Assembly (NCBI GenBank): GCA_050736615.1 | Contig: JBOHWL010000027.1 | Coordinates: forward strand, 1-16,155 | DNA: 16,155 bases | Direction of reading: 5' to 3' | DNA from: JBOHWJ01 sp050736615 | Lineage (GTDB): Bacteria; Desulfobacterota; Binatia; Binatales; Binataceae | In this document: piece after piece, positions 6,777 through 14,598 of the stretch | Layout of the letters: each line of letters opens with the position of its first letter | How positions within the stretch are numbered: the stretch's first letter is position 1 | Notes under the pieces: generated by a model | The model's input: only the letters and a program-made list of their open reading frames with translations | What the model was told of the DNA's origin: nothing | The model's database searches: none | Made by a program: the position numbers and the translations under genes

Positions 6777-7685
6777 CTACGATTCGTCCTCGTCGCCGTC
6801 TCGTGATCGGTCTGATGCGACAGCCGGATCGTCAGGCGCATCTTCCGGTTGTCTCAGCGCCGCCACGTCCCGCTGACGCGCATCTTCACTGATCGTCCTC
6901 ACGGGCGAGGAGTTGTCGCGTTCCCGATCGTCAGCCATGGCGGTTCCCCGCACGGATGTAGACTCCGTGTCCGGCTCTTCAGCGCCCGGCGCTTGAACAT
7001 CGGGGACGGCTGATTCCGATTCCACCGCCGGGGCGGCCTCGGCGTGGCTGGGCGAATGAAATCCCGCATCGCCGCTCGCCGATTCCAAGGGCTGCTCTGA
7101 TACCTGCTCGGCGGCGGGCGCCGAATCTCTGGATTGCGCGTCTGATTCAAGCTCGCGGGGCATTTCGAGTGCGCGAAATTCCTCCAGATCGGGCAGGCTG
7201 TCGAGATCTTTGAGCCCGAACACTTCGAGAAATGCGGCGGTAGTCGCATACATGATCGGCCGGCCCGGCGCTTCCTTGCGGCCGGCAACCTTGATCAAGT
7301 CGCGCTCGCTTAGCGTTTCGAGCACGCCGCCGCTATCGACCCCGCGCAATTGTTCGATTTCGGGCCGCGTGATCGGCTGGCGGTAGGCGATTATCGCCAG
7401 TGTCTCGAGCAACGGCCGGCTGAGCCGAGGTGGTTTGGCGGCAAGCAGCCGGCGAACGTACGAAGCGTATTCCCTGGGCGTGCGCAGTTGATAACCGCCG
7501 GCGATCTCTTCGAGTGTGATGCCACGCGCGCCGTCGGCGTAAGTCCGCATCATTTCAGTAAGGGTTTTGCGGATTTCCTCGCGTGGCACACTGTCGAGTG
7601 CGTTGGCGAGCTGAGTCAGCGAGACCGGCTCGCCGGCGGCAAACAGCATACTTTCGACGATCGCTTTAAGCCGTTCTTCTTCCAC
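6777..7685 (-). CDS. scpB: Segregation and condensation protein B, with a long acidic tail (GTG start)
   Basis: Kleisin-interacting winged-helix subunit of the bacterial condensin SMC-ScpAB, which organises and separates replicated chromosomes. 302 residues from GTG. The conserved part, about 1-170, holds two winged-helix domains: AIVESMLFAAGEPVSLTQL at 8-26, then PLLETLAIIAYRQPITRPEI at 91-110 with RGVDSGGVLETL, and GRPIMYATTAAFLEVFGL at 141-158 near the domain end. Residues ~171-302 form a tail rich in Asp, Glu, Ser, Ala and Pro with no recognisable fold; many ScpB proteins are only about 180-200 residues. The gene is 17 bp downstream of scpA and last in the minus-strand train. AGG lies 7 nt before the GTG. 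The stop is 18 bp from the convergent MBL gene. Confidence 0.95.
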   Translation of the reverse strand: MEEERLKAIVESMLFAAGEPVSLTQLANALDSVPREEIRKTLTEMMRTYADGARGITLEEIAGGYQLRTPREYASYVRRLLAAKPPRLSRPLLETLAIIAYRQPITRPEIEQLRGVDSGGVLETLSERDLIKVAGRKEAPGRPIMYATTAAFLEVFGLKDLDSLPDLEEFRALEMPRELESDAQSRDSAPAAEQVSEQPLESASGDAGFHSPSHAEAAPAVESESAVPDVQAPGAEEPDTESTSVRGTAMADDRERDNSSPVRTISEDARQRDVAALRQPEDAPDDPAVASDRSRDGDEDES

Positions 7686-7702
7686 GCAAAACCTGATTCA
7701 AA

Positions 7703-8578
7703 TTATTCTTCGGATTCGTCATCACTGGAATTTCCGGCGGCGTTCACTTGAACCTCGTGAACCGCGATTTCTTGACCTTGGCCCTTCGTCCCACCGCCAT
7801 GCTTCCGATCTTCCGTATCCGCGAAAGTTGCGCTACGACCCTCGCCGCGTGCAAGCCAGATCGGGCCCGTGCGATCATCCTGCCATGCGCGCACCTCGCC
7901 GCGCCGAATAAGCTCCAGCAGGGCAAGAAACGTCGCAATGATAAGCGGATGGTCCGAGATTTCTTCGAACAGCGCGATAAATTCCACCCGGCCGGCCTCA
8001 CCGATCGCGGCCAGGATACGTGGAATACAGTGGGCGACCGGGATATCGCGCAGATTGATCTGGCGCGGTGCGCGGTCGCCGAGGCGTTTGAGCACCGCCG
8101 CCATTGCCTGCACCAGATCGAAAATCGAAACATTGTAAGGCGTCGGCTCGTCCTCTTCGGGAACCGGCTCACCGGGAGAGATAAAGACGTCGCGCCCGAG
8201 CAACGGACGCTCGCCCAACTTGGCCGCCGCCTCGCGGTAGCGCTGATATTCGAGCAGGCGTTCAACCAAATCGCGCTTGAGGTCGTCGGCCTCCTCGCTG
8301 TCGGCCAGCTCCGGATGAGGCAGTAGCGCGAACGACTTGATCAGCAACAGAGTCGCCGCCATCACGAGGTATTCGCCCGCGATATCGAGGTTCAGCTCCT
8401 CCATCAGGTTGAGGTATTGCAAATACTGTTCAGTGATGAGGCTGGCGGTAACGTCGTGCGGATCGAGCTCGGCCCGTTTGATCAAATGAAGCAGGAGGTC
8501 GAGCGGGCCTTCATAGACCGGCAGTCGGAAACGCAGCCCGCCTTCTTCAATCCTGGCCGCCTCGGGATTGTCGCTCAC
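7703..8578 (-). CDS. scpA: Segregation and condensation protein A (GTG start)
   Basis: Kleisin subunit of SMC-ScpAB that bridges the two SMC heads and binds ScpB, acting on the nucleoid. 291 residues. FRLPVYEGPLDLLLHLIKRA at about 17-36 is the hallmark N-terminal kleisin motif. It is followed by LDPHDVTASLITEQYLQYL, then LDIAGEYLVMAATLLLIKS (about 64-82), and the acidic stretch DSEEADDLKRDLVERLLEYQ. A C-terminal winged-helix region, HPLIIATFLALLELIRRGEV, is expected to contact the second SMC head. The final ~20 residues are acidic (NSSDDESEE). Its GTG start overlaps the TGA stop of the M50 protease gene by 4 bp (GTGA), indicating translational coupling; scpB follows after 17 bp. No smc gene is in the window. 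Confidence 0.96.
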   Translation of the reverse strand: MSDNPEAARIEEGGLRFRLPVYEGPLDLLLHLIKRAELDPHDVTASLITEQYLQYLNLMEELNLDIAGEYLVMAATLLLIKSFALLPHPELADSEEADDLKRDLVERLLEYQRYREAAAKLGERPLLGRDVFISPGEPVPEEDEPTPYNVSIFDLVQAMAAVLKRLGDRAPRQINLRDIPVAHCIPRILAAIGEAGRVEFIALFEEISDHPLIIATFLALLELIRRGEVRAWQDDRTGPIWLARGEGRSATFADTEDRKHGGGTKGQGQEIAVHEVQVNAAGNSSDDESEE

Positions 8579-9222
8579 AGCAGCACCCGCGCGATCGCGT
8601 TGATTACCGGGTTGATAACCGCCTCCACCGAATCCGTATACAGCAGCAATAGCAATATCAGAAATCCATACGGTTCCAGTTTCGCGAAGCTGCGCGCCGC
8701 CCGCAACGGCAGCAGTCCGGTCAGGACGCGTCCGCCGTCGAGCGGCAGCAAGGGAAAAAGATTGAACACGGCCAGGATGATATTGATCGCGACGGACGCT
8801 TTAAGCATCAACGCGATCGGCAGCCATACCTGACGGCCCATCGACCCGAGCAGATGAGGCGCCACCATTCTGAGCGCGAAGGCACTCAGAATCGCGAGCG
8901 CGAAATTCGTCAGCGGTCCAGCCGCCGCCACCAAAATCATGCCCCGGCGCGGATTACGCAGGCGCCCGAAGTCGACCGGCACCGGCTTGGCGTAACCGAA
9001 GATCGGCAGATGAAGAAAAGCCAGCAACGCTGGCAGGATTATGGTGCCAAACAAATCGATGTGCGGAATTGGATTAAGCGTCAGACGGCCGGCGCGCGCC
9101 GCCGTATCGTCTCCGAGCATCCGCGCCACCACTCCATGCATCACCTCGTGCAGGATGATGGCGAAGATAACCGGCACCGCGAAAATTGAAATTGCGCGTA
9201 TCAGGGATGGAATATCGGACAC
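8575..9222 (-). CDS. Site-2-protease-family (M50) membrane metalloprotease (GTG start)
   Basis: A compact intramembrane zinc metalloprotease of the M50 family, 215 residues and strongly hydrophobic. The zinc motif HEVMH (residues 25-29) lies inside the first membrane helix, IFAVPVIFAIILHEVMHGVV. The second family motif, NLFPLLPLDGGRV (about 154-166), supplies the third zinc ligand, Asp 162. Additional hydrophobic segments lie at about 59-75, 95-120, 135-155 and 185-197. AAAGPLTNFALA (about 99-110) is also typical. No PDZ domain is present, so it belongs with the small YwhC/Rip-like members whose substrates are mostly unknown. GTG follows the xerD stop directly (TAA then GTG), and its own stop overlaps the scpA start. 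GAGG about 11 nt upstream, within xerD, may serve as ribosome site. Confidence 0.93.
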   Translation of the reverse strand: MSDIPSLIRAISIFAVPVIFAIILHEVMHGVVARMLGDDTAARAGRLTLNPIPHIDLFGTIILPALLAFLHLPIFGYAKPVPVDFGRLRNPRRGMILVAAAGPLTNFALAILSAFALRMVAPHLLGSMGRQVWLPIALMLKASVAINIILAVFNLFPLLPLDGGRVLTGLLPLRAARSFAKLEPYGFLILLLLLYTDSVEAVINPVINAIARVLL

Positions 9223-10254
9223 TTAGTCGGCTGCCTCGTCTTTGATGGCCGTCCGCCGCGCGCGCGGATGAAAATCGCGATGAACCTTGCGCAGGTGGCG
9301 GCCTGACAGGTGAGTATAAATCTGGGTGGTCGAAATGTCGCTATGGCCCAGCATCTCTTGTACCGAACGCAAGTCGGCGCCGCCTTCAAGCAAATGGGTC
9401 GCGAAGCAATGGCGCAGCACGTGCGGACTGACCCAGCGCAGACGCGGATCGGCGGCGGCCCATCCTTTGAGGGCTTTGAAAAATCCCTGTCGCGTCATCG
9501 CCCGCCCCAGGCGGCTGATGAACAACGCGCCGTCCGGTTTGAGCGCCGGTCCGGCGGCTTTTCTTCCCGATCGCGCATCAAGCATCCACTGTTGCCGCGC
9601 GGCCAGATAGGCGCATAACGCATCCACCGCGCCGCCACCCACCGGTACGATTCGCTCCTTGCCGCCTTTACCAAGCACCACCACGATGCGCTCGTCGAGA
9701 TTGATCTGCGCGAACCTGAGCTTGACCAGCTCCGAGACGCGCAAGCCGCATCCATAGGCCAGCTCGAGCATCGCACGGTCGCGCAATCCGCGCAGCGTGC
9801 CCGTGTCGATGGCGTTGATAAGATGCTCCACCTCGGTCCGGTTTAAAGTGCGCGGTAACGGACGCGGCGGCGGCCTGAGCTTGACCGCCGGCGCGGGATC
9901 GCGCGCAAGAATTTTCGCTTCTACCAATTCGCGTACCAGGCCACGCACCGCCGCCATCCGGCGACGCTGACTGGAGGTGCGCAACCCTTGTTCGGCCAGA
10001 TGTTCGATCCAGGCGGTAAGCGCGGCCGTATCGAGGTCCGGAGGCGAAAGCGAATGGCGCAAACAGAAATCGTTGAAATCGCGCAGGTCGCGACCGTATG
10101 CGTCGAGCGAATTTTCGCTCAGCCCGCGCTCGACCGTCAGGCGCACCAGATGCTGATCGATCAGGGTGTCCCAGCCGGCCGCGGCCTGCCCACCCTGCGC
10201 GCTCGCCGATGCCGCCCGCCCTTCAAGTGGCCGCGGCGGCTCAGGGACGCTCAT
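9223..10254 (-). CDS. xerD: Tyrosine site-specific recombinase XerD
   Basis: Tyrosine recombinase expected to act with XerC at dif to resolve chromosome dimers at the septum. All catalytic residues are visible: Arg 172 (CGLRVSEL), Lys 196 (GKGGKER), His 278 and Arg 281 (SPHVLRHCFATHLLEGG), His 304 (LGHSDISTTQIYTH) and nucleophile Tyr 313. The C-terminal RKVHRDFHPRA resembles the end of XerD more than XerC. At 343 residues it exceeds the usual ~300. The excess is an N-terminal extension of about 25 residues and a stretch at about 222-242 (WMLDARSGRKAAGPALKPDG). Its start overlaps the end of glnD by 14 bp and its stop abuts the M50 gene. Its place within conserved housekeeping genes argues for the chromosomal Xer enzyme rather than a mobile-element integrase. 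No dif site was recognised here. Confidence 0.95.
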   Translation of the reverse strand: MSVPEPPRPLEGRAASASAQGGQAAAGWDTLIDQHLVRLTVERGLSENSLDAYGRDLRDFNDFCLRHSLSPPDLDTAALTAWIEHLAEQGLRTSSQRRRMAAVRGLVRELVEAKILARDPAPAVKLRPPPRPLPRTLNRTEVEHLINAIDTGTLRGLRDRAMLELAYGCGLRVSELVKLRFAQINLDERIVVVLGKGGKERIVPVGGGAVDALCAYLAARQQWMLDARSGRKAAGPALKPDGALFISRLGRAMTRQGFFKALKGWAAADPRLRWVSPHVLRHCFATHLLEGGADLRSVQEMLGHSDISTTQIYTHLSGRHLRKVHRDFHPRARRTAIKDEAAD

Positions 10255-13162
10255 TATTATCCGTCGCCTGCGCCATGGACGGGACGTCTGGATCCTTTTC
10301 GAGTCGCTCGAGTAAAGCCGTGCGCAAGGTGCGCATCCGTTCCAGTTCGGTGAGCTTACGCCCCGCGCGATCGCTCACGTAGAAAACGTCAAGCGCCTGG
10401 TCGGCGTTGGTCGAAATGCGCGCGAGATGGATCACGAGGTCGAGCGTGAACAGAGTGTGGGTAATTGCGAACAGCAGTCCCACGCGATCCTGGGTGAAGA
10501 CATCGACCACCGTGAACTGCTCGGAGCTGCGATTGTCGACGGTAACCTCGCTGGCGACACGCCGGACAAAACGGCGGCGCGCCGCCCGCACATGATGGGC
10601 ACTGGCGACCAGCTTGACCACGTCCTCGTCGCCGCACAGCACGCGTTCGAGGTCGCGCGTGACACGATGCCATCGCTCTTCCTCCATTGCTAGCGCGGCG
10701 GCGCCCATCAGATGCGATACGCGAAACAGATCCAACGCGATGCCGTCGCTACGCGTGGTGATTCGCGCCGACAGGATGTTGAGGTTGTTGGTGGTGAGGA
10801 CGCCGGCGATCTTCGAAAAAAGACCCGGCTGATCGCGCGTTACCGCGATAAATTCGCTGAACTCGAGCTCGGGGTAATGGCGATGGCGGCAGACCAGCGC
10901 GGTCTCCTTATCTTGAACGCAGCTCGCAGACTCGCCTGCTCGCTCCGCCTGCGGCTGCGCTGGCGTATCTTGAACGCAGCTCGGTGGGGCGGGCGACCCC
11001 GCGAACCTTCGGCCAGACTCAGACTCGCCTGCTCGCTCCGCCTGCGGCTGCGCTGGCGTAATCGCCTGCATCATCTCGAAATGAGTTCCAACGTCTTCCT
11101 CATTGACGGTCAGAAAATAGCGCTCCGGCATCAGCGCGAGAAAATCGGCGATGGTGCCAGCGGGAGCGCCGAGCGCTTCGAGCCGCTCGCGCACCGCCGC
11201 CTTGGCCAGGAGCAGCCGGCGCGCGGGGTCGACCGCTTCGTGATCGCCCTGCTCAAGCGGTTTGAGCGTCTTCATGTAAAGGTCGCTCAGCAGCATGTCG
11301 CGCCAATTGTTGTAGACGTTGGGTGCGACCGCCCTCATATCGGCGAAAGTCAGCAGGTACGAGGCCTTCAGTCGATCGATTGAGCCCATCTGGCGGGCGA
11401 AACCGCCGACTGTGCGCTGATCGTCGACGTCGCCTTTCTGCGCCACCTGCGACATCATCAAGTGATTGCGCACAAGGAACACGACCAGCTCACTTTCCTC
11501 GCTATCAAGCCCCAGCCGTGCGCACACTTCGGCGGTCAGAAGAGCGCCGCGTTCATGATGGTCGTGACCGTATCCTTTACCAATGTCATGCAGCAGCAGG
11601 GCGAGGAAGATCATCGGCAAAGCGCCATATTCACGCGCTACTTCGGTCAGCAGCGGATTGCTGTCCTTGAATTCGCCGGCGCGCAGGCGTTCGAGTTCGC
11701 GCACCGCCGCCAGCGAATGCCGATCGACGGTGTAGATATGATACAAATCGTGCGAAACCCGCGCGTAGAGCTTGCCGAATTCCGGAATTATCGCGCCCAG
11801 CACGCCCGCGCGATGCATCGCTTCGAGGGTTTCGGCTACCCGCTGGCGTCCACTCAGGATTCCCATCAGCGCCATTCCGGTGCGCGCGTCATTGCGCAGG
11901 CTTTCGTCAATCAGATGAACGTTATCGCGCACTAATTGATAGGCGCTGCCCGACAGTTCGACGCCGTGCGCCTGGCAGTCGGCGAACACGGTGACCAGGT
12001 TGAGCGGGGCGCGCTGGAAAAAACCCGGCTCGGCGATGCCAAGCAGTTTCTGCTGAATAACCACGCCGGGGCGGATTTGGCGCGCTGGCCGGCGGCGTAA
12101 AAAACGTCCCGGCACGGTGTCTTCGGTAACGCGCGCGATCAACCCTTCGGAAAAGCGATGAATCGCACTGGCCTCCTGATAATACGCGCGCATGAGCGCG
12201 GCGCTGGCGGCCACCCCGCCGGCATCGCTGAAGCCTAGCATCGGAGCGATCTGCTCCTGGTATTCGAAGGTCAACTGATCGGTGTGATGTTTGCTGAGGA
12301 AATGCAGCGAATTGCGCACCCGGAAAATGAAATCCTGCGCCGATAAGACTTCATCGAGTTCGCTCGCGGTGATTACCGCCTTTTGCACCAGCTCTCCAAG
12401 CGCATGGATTTTGTATTTGACTTTGGCCAGCCATAATGCGGTATGCAGGTCGCGCAGTCCGCCCTCGCCTTCCTTAATCTGCGGCTCCAATAGATAGATT
12501 GAATCGCCGTAACGCTGATGGCGTTCGCGGCTCTCCTCGAGTTTCGCCGCGAAGAAGTTGCGCTGATCGCGATTCAAAACCTCGTTAACCAAAGTCTGTT
12601 CGAGCTGCGCGTAAAGCTTTTCATCTCCGCCTAGATAACGGACGTCGAGGATGGCGGTCTTCTCCTTGAGATCACTGGCGGCCATCCGCACGCAATCGGC
12701 GGCGTTACGTGTCGCATAGCCGACGGTCAGGCCCCCGTCCCAGAGCGCGTGCAGAATAACTTCGGCGACCACCTCGACATACGGTCCGGGTTTGTAGTCA
12801 TGCAGGAACAGCAGGTCGATGTCAGAGTACGGATTCAGCTCGCCACGCCCATAGCCGCCCCGCGCGGCGACCGTGATCCGCTGGTTCAAGCGCGGGAAGC
12901 GGCGGCCGTGATGCTCATCAGCGAAACAATAGAGCGCGCGCATCAAGTGATCGACGGCGAGCGTGTACTCGCGCACAATCGCGAGTCCGCCGGCACCGGC
13001 CAGATGACGCTGAAAGAGTTCCGCGCGCGTGCGTTCAAGATGATCGCGCGCCACCGGTCCCGGCCGCCCCTCACGTACGATCGCCGCGAGCAGCCAGCTT
13101 TCGTCACGCGCCGCGATGCTGGCGGCATCGGCGAGCCGCGCCGGCTGCGGACTCTGATTCAT
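10241..13162 (-). CDS. glnD: [Protein-PII] uridylyltransferase / uridylyl-removing enzyme
   Basis: Bifunctional nitrogen sensor that uridylylates PII when glutamine is low and removes UMP when it is high. 973 residues, longer than E. coli GlnD (890). Nucleotidyltransferase domain: ARGGYGRGELNPYSDIDLLF at about 100-119, with catalytic Asp 114 and Asp 116. PII-uridylyltransferase helical region: LLEPQIKEGEGGLRDLHTAL (about 224-243). HD domain: HSLAAV (His 482) and LLLHDIGKGYGHDHHERGA (HD at 525-526). Two ACT domains lie at about 768-845 (FIAVTRDQPGLFSKIAGVL) and 883-955 (FTVVDVFTQDRVGLLFAI). Between HD and ACT, residues 702-751 are a repetitive in-frame insertion that I cannot match to the family. 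The start codon overlaps the amidase stop (ATGA) and the end overlaps xerD. Domain motifs around the insertion look intact, so it is probably functional. Confidence 0.97.
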   Translation of the reverse strand: MNQSPQPARLADAASIAARDESWLLAAIVREGRPGPVARDHLERTRAELFQRHLAGAGGLAIVREYTLAVDHLMRALYCFADEHHGRRFPRLNQRITVAARGGYGRGELNPYSDIDLLFLHDYKPGPYVEVVAEVILHALWDGGLTVGYATRNAADCVRMAASDLKEKTAILDVRYLGGDEKLYAQLEQTLVNEVLNRDQRNFFAAKLEESRERHQRYGDSIYLLEPQIKEGEGGLRDLHTALWLAKVKYKIHALGELVQKAVITASELDEVLSAQDFIFRVRNSLHFLSKHHTDQLTFEYQEQIAPMLGFSDAGGVAASAALMRAYYQEASAIHRFSEGLIARVTEDTVPGRFLRRRPARQIRPGVVIQQKLLGIAEPGFFQRAPLNLVTVFADCQAHGVELSGSAYQLVRDNVHLIDESLRNDARTGMALMGILSGRQRVAETLEAMHRAGVLGAIIPEFGKLYARVSHDLYHIYTVDRHSLAAVRELERLRAGEFKDSNPLLTEVAREYGALPMIFLALLLHDIGKGYGHDHHERGALLTAEVCARLGLDSEESELVVFLVRNHLMMSQVAQKGDVDDQRTVGGFARQMGSIDRLKASYLLTFADMRAVAPNVYNNWRDMLLSDLYMKTLKPLEQGDHEAVDPARRLLLAKAAVRERLEALGAPAGTIADFLALMPERYFLTVNEEDVGTHFEMMQAITPAQPQAERAGESESGRRFAGSPAPPSCVQDTPAQPQAERAGESASCVQDKETALVCRHRHYPELEFSEFIAVTRDQPGLFSKIAGVLTTNNLNILSARITTRSDGIALDLFRVSHLMGAAALAMEEERWHRVTRDLERVLCGDEDVVKLVASAHHVRAARRRFVRRVASEVTVDNRSSEQFTVVDVFTQDRVGLLFAITHTLFTLDLVIHLARISTNADQALDVFYVSDRAGRKLTELERMRTLRTALLERLEKDPDVPSMAQATDNNERP
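10909..10926. repeat. 18-bp direct repeat within glnD, copy 1
   Basis: TATCTTGAACGCAGCTCG, repeated exactly at 10966-10983. It encodes SCVQD on the minus strand. The offset is 57 bp, a multiple of three, so both copies are read in the same frame. Confidence 0.95.
10927..10967. repeat. 41-bp exact direct repeat within glnD, copy A
   Basis: Identical to 11020-11060 over 41 bp, with an offset of 93 bp (31 codons). It contains the imperfect palindrome at 10933-10965: CGCC ... CGC ... CCGC-CT-GCGG ... GCG ... GGCG. Confidence 0.95.
10966..10983. repeat. 18-bp direct repeat within glnD, copy 2
   Basis: Exact copy of 10909-10926. It overlaps the last 2 bp of 41-bp copy A, so copy A and the 18-mer together form a 59-bp unit (10909-10967). 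In the second unit the two parts are separated by 36 bp (10984-11019), which contains GGGG and CCCC arms 7 nt apart. Confidence 0.95.
11020..11060. repeat. 41-bp exact direct repeat within glnD, copy B
   Basis: Identical to 10927-10967, with its palindrome at 11026-11058. It marks the junction where GlnD family sequence (EMMQAI) gives way to the insertion. Confidence 0.95.
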
Positions 13163-14568
13163 AAATTGCCCATCGCGGCGCCCGCGCTCAGATACCTCAC
13201 CACCGCGTCCGCGATACCATCAGCAAGTGCCTGCTGATATGAGGGCGTGGCGAGCAGAGCGGCTTCGGTCGGATTCGACAAAAACCCGCATTCCACCAGT
13301 ACGGCCGGCATCAAAGGGCCCACCAGTACGTAAAATGGCCCCTTGCGCGCCCCCAAAGCATTCACTCTAATTCCAACGGAATGGCTCACATCCGCCACGG
13401 CATCCGCCTCGATCATCCGCGCCAGCGACGCTGACTCAATCGCCTTATACTGCTGGCGCAGGTCCGTCAGGATGTAGTTTAGGTTCGCTCGATGTGGCAG
13501 GCCATAGCCGCCGTCCGAGCGATTTTCCATCCGCGCCAGCCTGATCGTTGCGCGGTCGGTGGTGTTGTTCAGGTAATAGGTGGTAATGCCGGCGGCAGCC
13601 GCGTCGGGATTGGAATTGAGGTGAATCGACACGAACAGGTCGGCGCCCAAACGGTTGGCCAGAGCGGTACGTTGCGCCAGGCTGATAAAGACGTCGTGGT
13701 CGCGTGTCATCGCGGTTCTGATTCCACGAGCCGCCAAGGCCTTTTGCAAACGCATCGCAATTTGCAGCGCCAGGGTTTTCTCCGCGTAGCGTCCGGCTTT
13801 CGTCCCGGGGTCGTAGCCGCCATGTCCGGGGTCGATAATAACCAACGGATGCATGGGCGCCTGCCCCACGGTATATGCGGTGCGCCGAACCTGGCTGGCA
13901 TCGTCATGAAAGCGGGCTGCGGGCTCACGCACGTCGCTAGGAGCGAGCGTTCGCGGCGCGGATACAAGCTTGGCTCTTGAACTTTGCTGAGGGTTGGCTA
14001 TCGCCGGAGACTTGCGATACGTCGCCGTGCCTTTGGCATCATAACGGTTACTTGAAAGGCCGGTCGAACCCACATCATTATTGTTTGTTGCGGAGGTTCC
14101 GCCTGGGCTGAGGCGTCGCGTTCGGATTTGCGCCAGCACCGGCGCGGCAAGATCGGCCACCGCCCCCGCAGGCGCCAGCCGCACAACCAACGCATGACTC
14201 ACAATTGCCACTATATAATCGGTCTTCCCGCTGACATTGATGACGAGGCGGCAATCGCCGCCGCCGGGATCGATTGCGCGTACCGTTTTGATCGGCGGCT
14301 TTTCCTGATTGAAAAGCGGCCGCGGGGGAATCCGCAATTCAGTTTGTTCGAGGTCTATCCACAACTCCTGGCCGTGAATACTGAGATGCCAATGCGGATC
14401 GCGCCCGCGATAGGGAAAGCGCAATTCGACGGCCTTGCCCTGCGCCTCCAGCGCGGCGCCGGTGACCACCGCCGCCATCGCGCACGGCGCGAACAGGGAC
14501 GCGGTGACCACGACCACGAATGCCGCGAAGCTCGAACGTCTCAAGGCCGCGTTCCCCCTCGTCACCAT
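13159..14568 (-). CDS. N-acetylmuramoyl-L-alanine amidase, AmiC-type with AMIN domain
   Basis: Periplasmic zinc hydrolase that cuts the amide bond between MurNAc and L-Ala of peptidoglycan, typically splitting septal wall so daughter cells separate. 469 residues. Residues 1-32 are a signal peptide (basic start, SFAAFVVVVTASLFAPCAMA). About 33-135 resembles an AMIN domain (VELRFPYRG, WIDLEQTEL, SHALVVRLAP), which in AmiC targets the enzyme to the division site or envelope. About 150-240 is a Ser/Ala/Asn-rich linker. Amidase_3 domain from ~240: LVIIDPGHGGYDPGT (His 249), AEKTLAL (Glu 263), FVSIHLNSN (His 316) and LVECGFLSN (catalytic Glu 426). AGGTGG precedes the ATG by 6 nt. The gene starts 30 bp after mutS and its TGA overlaps the glnD start by 3-4 bp (ATGA). 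Amidases of this kind are usually activated by an EnvC/NlpD-type partner, none of which is present here. Confidence 0.94.
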   Translation of the reverse strand: MVTRGNAALRRSSFAAFVVVVTASLFAPCAMAAVVTGAALEAQGKAVELRFPYRGRDPHWHLSIHGQELWIDLEQTELRIPPRPLFNQEKPPIKTVRAIDPGGGDCRLVINVSGKTDYIVAIVSHALVVRLAPAGAVADLAAPVLAQIRTRRLSPGGTSATNNNDVGSTGLSSNRYDAKGTATYRKSPAIANPQQSSRAKLVSAPRTLAPSDVREPAARFHDDASQVRRTAYTVGQAPMHPLVIIDPGHGGYDPGTKAGRYAEKTLALQIAMRLQKALAARGIRTAMTRDHDVFISLAQRTALANRLGADLFVSIHLNSNPDAAAAGITTYYLNNTTDRATIRLARMENRSDGGYGLPHRANLNYILTDLRQQYKAIESASLARMIEADAVADVSHSVGIRVNALGARKGPFYVLVGPLMPAVLVECGFLSNPTEAALLATPSYQQALADGIADAVVRYLSAGAAMGNL

Positions 14569-14598
14569 CCAATTCCACCTGGCGCGCCCAGTGGATGG

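Larger units (their letters stand above)
10910..11059. repeat. 150-bp repetitive insertion block inside glnD (REP/RPE-like)
   Basis: An in-frame block of exactly 50 codons lying between the HD and ACT domains of GlnD. Its protein reading has two related units: TPAQPQAERAGES + A + SCVQD and TPAQPQAERAGES + 12 extra residues + SCVQD, the extra being related to GRRFAGSPAPP. The DNA repeats are exact over 41 bp and 18 bp, which is stronger conservation than the protein needs. Each 41-bp copy contains nested complementary pieces (outer CGCC/GGCG, middle CGC/GCG, inner CCGC/GCGG around CT), giving an imperfect stem-loop. This resembles small dispersed palindromic elements such as REP sequences or the Rickettsia palindromic elements that occur in frame within proteins. 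That it is dispersed elsewhere in this genome is inference. Confidence 0.7.

Noticed and set aside
7748..8326. Plus-strand open frame of 192 codons opposite scpA
   Set aside because: It is a shadow of scpA with no motif and no ribosome site.
9223..10254. Tyrosine recombinase as a sign of an integrated mobile element
   Set aside because: Its sequence features fit XerD and it is embedded in a coupled housekeeping gene train; no attachment repeats, tRNA target or phage genes are nearby.
10909..11060. CRISPR-like array in glnD
   Set aside because: There are only two copies of each repeat with no regular spacers, the block is read through in frame, and there are no cas genes.
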